The notes below the pieces were generated by a model that was not told the origin of the DNA, made no database searches, and was given only the letters and a program-made list of their open reading frames with translations. Position numbers and translations under genes: made by a program. From Spirochaetales bacterium (GTDB lineage Bacteria > Spirochaetota > JAAYUW01), in the NCBI GenBank assembly GCA_012797605.1, contig JAAZOT010000018.1, forward strand, positions 1 to 49,893: 49,893 nucleotides of DNA. Direction: 5' to 3'. This document shows, piece by piece, positions 43,993 to 49,893 of the stretch. Position 1 is the first letter of the stretch. The number at the start of each line of letters is the position of its first letter.

Positions 43993-45021
43993 TTGAGAAA
44001 AGTAAAACTAGCAAAATTATCTTCAAATGAAGATCTGATTGAAACAATCCATTCTTTTATAGATGCTCTATATCTTGAGTTGTCTTTAGATCCAAAACCC
44101 GGTCTCATTACACCAATTAGTCAGAATAGACATAAGGATATGGATTACTTTATTATGTTTGAAACTATCCCTTTGATAAGAAAGTACCTGTATGGATTAT
44201 TGAATTTATGTGATGAAGTCTTTTATTATCAAAATGAAGAAGCTGTTGAACTTTCAGAAAAAAAAATCACTCAAGATTATCTTTTAAAATATTTTTTTTC
44301 TAATTTAAAAGATGGGCTAGATAGATTTTTGCATTTCGGTCTTATAATTGAAAAGCAGATGTTTACAAAGACAAAAGGAATAAATACTTATAAAGGTATT
44401 ATCTTTACTTATTCAATACTATTTATATCAATGTATATATTTTTAGAGATTTATGAATACAAGATTCTTGAAGATAATGAGAAGGGATACAATCTTAGAA
44501 GGTATTCATTTATAAAAATTTATTCATATTTGGTTCAAAAAGTCGGAGAAATTTTTGCTGATTATAAAATAAAGACAAATAATCTTCCAAAATCTACATA
44601 TGGAGCTAGAACTTACGAAAAATATAAATATAGAGGAGTTGTCGACGAAGCAAAGAAAGGTTATCCAATCGTATTTAAGTCAATAAATTATTTTTTAAAT
44701 CTTAAAAACAGATTAAATATTGAATCTTTTATTAATGATCCACAGTTTTTTTTAGAGAAAAAGATAATTTTACTTAAAGTATTTTTATTTATCTGTTCTT
44801 CTTTGAAAGATACAAATATATTAGGTAAATTAGGAGAAGAGACATTGATTGAGTATCAAAAACTTTGCTCTAATGTCATGAAAAGAAAAAACTATAATAA
44901 CTTTTTTAATGGTATTGACAGTTTGAATGAATTCTGTCTTAAAAATGATATATCCTCTGGTGGCAGTGCTGATTTATTCAGCAGTGTAATAGCCTTATTA
45001 AAGATCTTTAATCTGTTTTAA
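43993..45021 (+). CDS. Triphosphoribosyl-dephospho-CoA synthase-like protein (CitG/MdcB family)
   Basis: This family makes the prosthetic group of citrate lyase or malonate decarboxylase from dephospho-CoA and ATP. Hallmarks are SLDPKPGLITP, the HKDM near residue 37-40, TKGINTYKGIIFTYS, the basic ARTYEKYKYRGVVDEAKKGYP block, LKDTNIL and the C-terminal GGSADLF. The start is TTG 43993 with AAGGGA about 7 bases upstream. The 342-residue length fits a somewhat long CitG. No citrate-lyase or malonate-decarboxylase subunits are adjacent, so its substrate enzyme is unknown. Confidence 0.82.
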   Translation: MRKVKLAKLSSNEDLIETIHSFIDALYLELSLDPKPGLITPISQNRHKDMDYFIMFETIPLIRKYLYGLLNLCDEVFYYQNEEAVELSEKKITQDYLLKYFFSNLKDGLDRFLHFGLIIEKQMFTKTKGINTYKGIIFTYSILFISMYIFLEIYEYKILEDNEKGYNLRRYSFIKIYSYLVQKVGEIFADYKIKTNNLPKSTYGARTYEKYKYRGVVDEAKKGYPIVFKSINYFLNLKNRLNIESFINDPQFFLEKKIILLKVFLFICSSLKDTNILGKLGEETLIEYQKLCSNVMKRKNYNNFFNGIDSLNEFCLKNDISSGGSADLFSSVIALLKIFNLF

Positions 45022-45052
45022 ACAACATTGATAAACTTTCTAGGAATTTTTT

Positions 45053-45739
45053 ATGAAAAAATACCCATTTATATTTCAAAGACTTTTGCCTAAAAATACT
45101 CCTTTAAATCTTATTTCACAGCATGTGGATTGCATTTATCAGTCATCTTTACTTTTGAATGAACTTTTAAGATACTATTTTTCGAATGAAGAGATTTCAA
45201 GATTTATAGAGCAAATATCTTTTTTTGAAAGGAAAGCAGATACAATTAAAAATGAACTTCGCCAACTGATTAGAAATTCCTTAAAGATTTCATTTACCAG
45301 AGAAGATATACTTCAATTTATTCACATTCAAGATAATATTATGGATAGTATTGAAGATTTTGCGAAGCTTCTATTTTTAAATAGGATTTCATTTATAATC
45401 GATAAACAAGTAGAGAAGTTATTAAATAGTCTATGTGATGAAGTTGTGAATTCTATTAAAAATTATAAGGAAATGATAGATACTTTTATTACAGGTTACA
45501 ATTATGGATTCGCTAAACCTATTTTTGATTTACAGAAAAAAAATATTGAACAGCTTGATGATTTAGAGCATAAGATAGATACATTATCGTTGGATCTTGG
45601 TAAAATTGCGTTTTCATTTAAGGATAGATACAACGCTATTGATATCATTCATTTTAACAATCTCATAATTCTTTTATCAAAAATACCAAATTCAATTTCA
45701 AGGTTAACAGATAAGATTTTAGATTTCATGAATTATTAG
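45053..45739 (+). CDS. DUF47/PhoU-like accessory protein
   Basis: A 228-residue helical protein of the PhoU/DUF47 (TIGR00153) type. The charged FFERKADTIKNELRQLI helix, the DILQFIHIQDNIMDSIEDFAKLL segment and the C-terminal DLEHKIDTLSLDLGKIAF and RLTDKILDF helices match the family's E-x-x-x-D metal-binding pattern. These proteins are usually encoded next to PiT-type transporters, as here with a 19-base gap. It would regulate phosphate uptake. AGGAA precedes the ATG. Confidence 0.88.
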   Translation: MKKYPFIFQRLLPKNTPLNLISQHVDCIYQSSLLLNELLRYYFSNEEISRFIEQISFFERKADTIKNELRQLIRNSLKISFTREDILQFIHIQDNIMDSIEDFAKLLFLNRISFIIDKQVEKLLNSLCDEVVNSIKNYKEMIDTFITGYNYGFAKPIFDLQKKNIEQLDDLEHKIDTLSLDLGKIAFSFKDRYNAIDIIHFNNLIILLSKIPNSISRLTDKILDFMNY

Positions 45740-45758
45740 TTTTTATTATAATTTTTTT

Positions 45759-47012
45759 ATGATGATTTATTTAATTATAATACCTTTGTTTTTAACCATC
45801 TTAGTATGTATTTTTAATGGTGCAAAAGATGGAATTTATTTATTTCTTCCGATTTTTAGTAATGAATCTACATTTATTAAATATAAGAATAATAAATTTA
45901 TCTTTCTTCTTCCTTTAATCGGAGAAATTGTTGGTGCAACATTTTTGGGTGAAATTGTATTAAGAAAAATCCAATATGGATTTATAAACACATATTCTTT
46001 AAGTTTCAATCAACTTTACATCTGTGCGATTGTAATATTGACAGTAACTTTAATAATTTTCTTTATATCTTCTTTTTTACCTTTCCCAATATCTTTAAGT
46101 CATACTATGATAGGGGGGTTAATTGGTGCTGGTTTATTTTTCAAGTTAGATATATTTTTTAAGAATTTGATTTCAACAACAATCGTTTGGACAATAACAC
46201 CAATTTTTAGTCTAATTTCTGGTTTGATTCTCTATAAGGTAATTTTAAATTTTTCATTAAAAAATAAAAAGGTACTGAAAATAACAAAGATAACTGCAAT
46301 TATCTATATCTTATCTCTCTATATATTTTTCTTATTAATCTTTCTTAGTAAATCAAAACTTGCTTTTTACATACTTCTATCATTTTTTTCTTTATTGTTT
46401 TTATTATTTATAAATCGAATTTTATTTAAAAAAAGTCAAAATATTAACTATTCTTCAAATGAAAATGATAACTTAAAGATTGAATATCAAAAAACAGAGC
46501 ATATATTTTCTGATCTTAGTCTTTTAATCTTGCCAAATGTATTTATTTCTCATGGTGCAAACGATGTAGCAAATTCAATAAGTCTATTATCATTGTTATT
46601 TTTGTCTTTGCTTAAAAACAAAATTTATGGAAACTTAAATTTGTATCTTCTATTAATATTTAGTGTTATATTGTCTTTATCAATTATTTTAAATGGTAGC
46701 AAAAAAGCCGAAAAAATTTCAAAAGATATTTGTAAAATAGAATCTTCAAAGATATTTACTTCGTATTATTCTCTTGCAACTTCAGCGATATTATTTTCTT
46801 TCTTTGGATATAGAATATCATCTGTATATACTCTAACTGGATCATATATTGGGATTGGTTATGCTAGAGGATTTTCTATTTTTAATTCAAGGCTTCTTTT
46901 TACATTGTTAATATCATGGTTTATAACTTTTGTTATATCAATTTTACTATCATACATTTTATTTTATATTACTAAATTTTCAGGTGTATTTTTATGGTTG
47001 AGCAAAATCTAA
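45759..47012 (+). CDS. PiT-family inorganic phosphate transporter
   Basis: A 417-residue membrane protein with about ten helices. The two PD001131-like signatures are present: near residue 20 FNGAKDGIYLF, where the canonical form is NGAND-A-NA, and later SHGANDVANSIS (about 262-273). LSHTMIGGLIGAG (about 112-124) is the usual substrate-path loop. It would carry phosphate with protons or sodium. The first signature has Lys for Asn and lacks the second Asn/Ala, so coupling ion or substrate may differ. It follows the DUF47 gene and overlaps the next gene by 19 bases. Confidence 0.9.
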   Translation: MMIYLIIIPLFLTILVCIFNGAKDGIYLFLPIFSNESTFIKYKNNKFIFLLPLIGEIVGATFLGEIVLRKIQYGFINTYSLSFNQLYICAIVILTVTLIIFFISSFLPFPISLSHTMIGGLIGAGLFFKLDIFFKNLISTTIVWTITPIFSLISGLILYKVILNFSLKNKKVLKITKITAIIYILSLYIFFLLIFLSKSKLAFYILLSFFSLLFLLFINRILFKKSQNINYSSNENDNLKIEYQKTEHIFSDLSLLILPNVFISHGANDVANSISLLSLLFLSLLKNKIYGNLNLYLLLIFSVILSLSIILNGSKKAEKISKDICKIESSKIFTSYYSLATSAILFSFFGYRISSVYTLTGSYIGIGYARGFSIFNSRLLFTLLISWFITFVISILLSYILFYITKFSGVFLWLSKI

Positions 47013-47893
47013 CAAGAAATATTTCAAACTTTATAAATGAATTGAAGAAAAAGGAAAAACGTGAAGAATTTGGCTATTCTTTTGCTGAAGGGAAAAATAT
47101 ATTAATTTCTTGTCTACAAAAAAATATTCCTTTAAAATATATTGTACTTGATAAAACCAAAAAAGAACTTTTCAATGATATCTTAAAAAAAGTGGATAAT
47201 TCAATAATTTATTGGACTGATGAGCAAAATTTATTAAAAATTTCATCTACAAAAACATCATATTTCTGTATTACTGTTTTTAAGACCCCTGATATAATTG
47301 AAAATGTAGATTTAAATACTATTAAAGCCATAGATAATAGAAATAGTTCTTTATTTAACGAAATAGAAAGATTCTTAGATAGAGAGAAATTTATCTCTGC
47401 TTTTTTGCAAATATCTGACCCTGGAAATCTTGGAACAATTATTAGAACTTCTATTGGTTTTAATCAGACAAAAATAATATTATTTGAATCTCACTGTGAT
47501 CTATTTTCACCAAAGGTTATCAGAAGTTCAAGTGGGGCTATTTTTAGTTTAGAAAAGATAATAAATATTTCTGAAAATTTAGAAGAGATATTTTTAAATA
47601 AAATTAAAAACATTAAATTGAAAATTGGCTACGCTGAAAAATCGATAAATGAAAATAATATAATTGGAGACATAGAATTTTATAAAAATAGTCAAAGATT
47701 TTTACCGCTATTAGTTTTATATGGAAATGAAGGCAAAGGCATACCAGAAAGATTACAAGATATAAAAGATTTTTCAATATCAATTCCACAGTCTAACAAT
47801 ATTGAAAGTTATAATTTATCTATTTCACATGCAATAATAACATATTCTTTGTATCAGCAAACAAAATTGCAAATAATCGCTAAAAAATCATAA
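46994..47893 (+). CDS. SpoU/TrmH-family RNA 2'-O-ribose methyltransferase
   Basis: The protein has an N-terminal L30e-like part (about 1-120: RNISNFINELKKKE, AEGKNILISC) and a SPOUT domain (about 140-299). Motifs are ISDPGNLGTIIRTS (motif 1), LYGNEGKGIP (motif 2) and ESYNLSISHAIITYSLYQQ (motif 3), all complete. Such enzymes methylate ribose in rRNA or tRNA; the exact nucleotide cannot be told. The ATG at 46994 lies within the end of the PiT gene. An insertion at about 95-125 (NVDLNTIKAIDNRNSSLF) is longer than in RlmB. Confidence 0.9.
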   Translation: MVEQNLTRNISNFINELKKKEKREEFGYSFAEGKNILISCLQKNIPLKYIVLDKTKKELFNDILKKVDNSIIYWTDEQNLLKISSTKTSYFCITVFKTPDIIENVDLNTIKAIDNRNSSLFNEIERFLDREKFISAFLQISDPGNLGTIIRTSIGFNQTKIILFESHCDLFSPKVIRSSSGAIFSLEKIINISENLEEIFLNKIKNIKLKIGYAEKSINENNIIGDIEFYKNSQRFLPLLVLYGNEGKGIPERLQDIKDFSISIPQSNNIESYNLSISHAIITYSLYQQTKLQIIAKKS

Positions 47894-48028
47894 GAAATAA
47901 TTAAGCTAAAATGCATAAAAATAGGCGATTTGAAATAAATTAATAAAGATGTTAAAGATATAGACCATAAATACTATTTTGCTAAAAAAAAATAAGCTAT
48001 CTAAAATCAATTAGAATAGATAAATTTT

Positions 48029-48493
48029 ATGGATCAATTTTCCGATATAAAAAATATGGTGGCGGTCAATAAAGTAATATTCGCAGTTATATGTATATTC
48101 TTTATAATTTTCTATTTTTTTTTACTACCTTTACCAAAAGTCATAGCAAAATATGAATCTTATGTCCAAAAACAAATTATTTTAAAATCAATTTTGGAAG
48201 AAAATTCAAAGATTGAACAATGCATCGCCCAACTGGATAATAAAAATATTGATCCATTAAAATATATCTTAAATGAAAAATCAGAAAATGAGATTTATAT
48301 TAAATTTTTAGAAAAAGATAAGGAAATACCAATATATAATTTTAAGGGAAAATCAATAATTTCTTTATTGTATTATATTTTAGGAGTTACAATCTTTTCA
48401 ATGATATTTATAAATTTAATAGCTTCGGAAGATTATCTGTACAGCAATCTAAGGCAAAAAAGAAAAAGCAGGTACTACTTAAATCAAAATTAA
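48029..48493 (+). CDS. Hypothetical two-TM membrane protein
   Basis: The protein has one membrane helix near residues 17-37 (VIFAVICIFFIIFYFFLL), a soluble stretch of about 70 residues with lysines and glutamates, and a second helix near 111-134 (IISLLYYILGVTIFSMIFI). A charged tail ends in RQKRKSRYYLNQN. No family recognised. The gene follows the SpoU gene by 135 bases with a weak ribosome binding site and converges on the TPR gene after 10 bases. Confidence 0.6.
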   Translation: MDQFSDIKNMVAVNKVIFAVICIFFIIFYFFLLPLPKVIAKYESYVQKQIILKSILEENSKIEQCIAQLDNKNIDPLKYILNEKSENEIYIKFLEKDKEIPIYNFKGKSIISLLYYILGVTIFSMIFINLIASEDYLYSNLRQKRKSRYYLNQN

Positions 48494-48503
48494 TAAATCA
48501 ATA

Positions 48504-49355
48504 TTAAATGTTAATCAAAGCGATATATCTATTATCAGGAAAGTTTTTAGTCGCAAAGGTGTAAAGACTTTTGGCTTTATCTTTCATCGAGTTACGCAAG
48601 CAAAATTTAATATATTCATAGTAGAATCTAGAATTATCTTTTTCTCGACTTTCTAAAATATTAAAAGTTTCAACTGATTTTTGAATATTTCCCATTTGCT
48701 CATATGTTAAAGCTTTTCCCAGATAAGCATAAAAATCATATTCAATATTAATTGCTCTATCATAGAAAGATAAAGCTTTATCGTATTCTTTTAACATCCT
48801 ATAAGCGTCGCCAATCCTAGTAAGGAAGATTTTATTTTCAGGTTCTATTTGAGCCAATTGTAACCATATTTCAAGAGCTTTTGAATGTAAATTCAACCCC
48901 CTATAACAATCTGCTAAACCAAAAAGGGCAAAAACATTTTCTTTCTCAAGAGTTGTAGCTAATTTGTAAAATTTTTCTGCTTTAAAATAGTCTTTTAAGT
49001 TTCTATGAATATTACCAATAGCTGTTATAAGACGGATATTCATAGGGTCATTAAACCACGCTAACTTAAAATATTGAAGTGCTTCAGAAAAATGATTTTT
49101 ATTATAGTAAACAAAACCCAATCCTATAAGAAGATAAGAGTTTTCAGGAAAAAGAGAAAGCCCTTTTTTATAAGCTTCTATTGATCTATTAAAATCAATA
49201 GATTCATACAATTCACCTAAAATAGAATATATAACTGGATTATCTTGATTTTTAGCTAATTCTTCTTCAGCTAATTTTATTGCATCACTCAACCTATTAT
49301 TTTTTACAAGATTATCAATTTCAGTAGTTATTGAATAGAATTGATTTGTATCCAT
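48504..49355 (-). CDS. TPR-repeat protein
   Basis: A 283-residue protein that consists almost wholly of tetratricopeptide repeats, about seven in number, from residue 10 to 280. Clear units are ...SILGELYESIDFNRSIEAYKKG..., LGFVYYNKNHFSEALQYFKLA and RIGDAYRMLKEYDKALSFYDRA, each with the Leu-Gly-Tyr-Ala-Pro pattern. There is no signal peptide, so it is cytosolic and likely a protein-binding scaffold. GAAGG precedes the ATG. Partner unknown. Confidence 0.9.
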   Translation of the reverse strand: MDTNQFYSITTEIDNLVKNNRLSDAIKLAEEELAKNQDNPVIYSILGELYESIDFNRSIEAYKKGLSLFPENSYLLIGLGFVYYNKNHFSEALQYFKLAWFNDPMNIRLITAIGNIHRNLKDYFKAEKFYKLATTLEKENVFALFGLADCYRGLNLHSKALEIWLQLAQIEPENKIFLTRIGDAYRMLKEYDKALSFYDRAINIEYDFYAYLGKALTYEQMGNIQKSVETFNILESREKDNSRFYYEYIKFCLRNSMKDKAKSLYTFATKNFPDNRYIALINI

Positions 49356-49439
49356 TATACCTTCTAAAGTATTAATTTATAGTAAATACTGTTATTAATT
49401 TGCTAAAAAATAATAATATATAAAAAATTTTAATCAATA

Positions 49440-49467
49440 TTGACCTTAAAAAATCCGAAAGTATAAT
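49440..49467 (+). promoter_or_regulatory. Sigma-70-type promoter for the last, truncated gene
   Basis: TTGACC (49440-49445) and TATAAT (49462-49467) are separated by 16 bases, about 54 bases before the ATG at 49521. The -10 is a perfect consensus. Confidence 0.7.
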
Positions 49468-49520
49468 AAGTAGGAAGTTAAAAAATTAAATAAAACTTAA
49501 ATTATCCAGGAGGGAAATAG

Positions 49521-49893
49521 ATGAAAAAGGTATTCTCTATTCTTTTTTTGTTTTTATTCATATTTACAACTGTAATTTTCAGTCAGACTACAACATTAAA
49601 ATCAACTGATACTGTTGAAAATTATATTTTCAGGCTAAAACTTTGTCAACTTTCAAGTTATGGTGCTAAAATAATATATTATTCTTATACCGGTTATCCC
49701 AAAGTATGCTATGTACCAATAAAGTTTTTAAATGAAATAGTTTTTATTAAGGTTGATCCAAATGTTCCCTATCCATTTGTACAGGTAATAATAGTTAATA
49801 AAAAGATTGTTAGAATTATAGTTTATCTAACTAATATTATGGTACCAGAGTACTCCACCGCCGATTTATCAGATCATGATATTGAGATGATAC
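49521..49893 (+). CDS. Secreted protein, 3' end cut by the window edge
   Basis: ATG 49521 is preceded by AGGAGGG with good spacing. The first 24 residues are a typical signal peptide (MKKVFSIL start, hydrophobic core, then FSQTTT as a likely cleavage region). The following 100 residues are beta-rich and contain LCQLSSYGAKIIYYSY and VPIKFLNEIVF. The reading frame is open to the last base, so the C-terminus is missing. No family is recognised from this part; a Cys in LCQLSS and another in KVCYVP could pair in the periplasm. Confidence 0.75.
   Translation, partial: MKKVFSILFLFLFIFTTVIFSQTTTLKSTDTVENYIFRLKLCQLSSYGAKIIYYSYTGYPKVCYVPIKFLNEIVFIKVDPNVPYPFVQVIIVNKKIVRIIVYLTNIMVPEYSTADLSDHDIEMI

Overview
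The window is a very AT-rich bacterial chromosome segment with densely packed genes. Short intergenic gaps, AGGAGG-type ribosome binding sites, many ATGA or longer overlaps, and AGA rather than CGN arginine codons all look like ordinary chromosomal gene organisation. No phage, insertion sequence, CRISPR array or rRNA was seen, and no gene-free stretch exceeds about 240 bases. The gene content suggests an anaerobic, fermentative bacterium with a murein wall and many lipoproteins. It has two bacterial-type ferredoxins, a phosphate acyl(butyryl)transferase, GAPDH, glutamate formimidoyltransferase/cyclodeaminase, MurC, a chemoreceptor and at least five predicted lipoproteins. A GnnA-like sugar oxidoreductase, a GerMN protein outside any sporulation context and a long-insert GAPDH would fit a low-GC spirochaete or a similar diderm lineage. 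That placement is inference only.

Layout. 1-7140: a truncated gene on the minus strand; a plus-strand run of solute-binding-like protein (probable ATT start), Gfo/Idh oxidoreductase, aspartate-semialdehyde dehydrogenase, phosphate acyltransferase, a lipoprotein and a HEAT-repeat protein; then a minus-strand NeuB-type sialic-acid-like synthase with a small Cys-containing protein. 7281-12230: a 57-residue 2[4Fe-4S] ferredoxin, a bidirectional terminator, ftcD, tRNA-Asn with its own terminator, a GGDEF diguanylate cyclase, gap and a lipoprotein. 12431-26377: a long plus-strand block with a heterodimeric ABC exporter, patatin, murC, a lipoprotein, a membrane protein, a SurA-N-like protein, a NusG_II protein, a Gx transporter, a nuclease-helicase fusion, a second ferredoxin and an ABC-F ATPase. 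26417-36571: a GerMN protein; then DUF192, an unknown protein, a GAF histidine kinase, a divergent sigma-70-like protein and an anti-sigma-like protein on the plus strand, facing a minus-strand polar amino-acid ABC operon that ends in tsaB and a CHAT-domain protease-like gene. 36572-41253: a cyclic-2,3-diphosphoglycerate-synthetase-like GTPase, an M23 peptidase and a chemoreceptor. 41470-49893: gatC-gatA, rsmD, a CitG-like gene, a DUF47/PiT phosphate-uptake pair, a SpoU methyltransferase, a two-TM protein, a TPR protein and a truncated secreted protein.

The most interesting region is about 27.4-33.3 kb. A cytosolic sensor kinase, a sigma-like protein and an anti-sigma-like protein are translationally coupled. 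They lie tail to tail, 21 bases away, with a compact CHAT (caspase-like) gene whose start overlaps tsaB. CHAT proteases next to sigma/anti-sigma pairs recall the Craspase-Csx30-RpoE logic, in which a CHAT protease cuts a protein that restrains a sigma factor. No CRISPR machinery is present here, and the link is a hypothesis drawn from gene neighbourhood and remote similarity. Other items worth a look are the RecB/Cas4-like nuclease fused to an XPD/DinG-type iron-sulfur helicase, the apparent ATT start at 650, and the orphan CitG and NeuB homologues.
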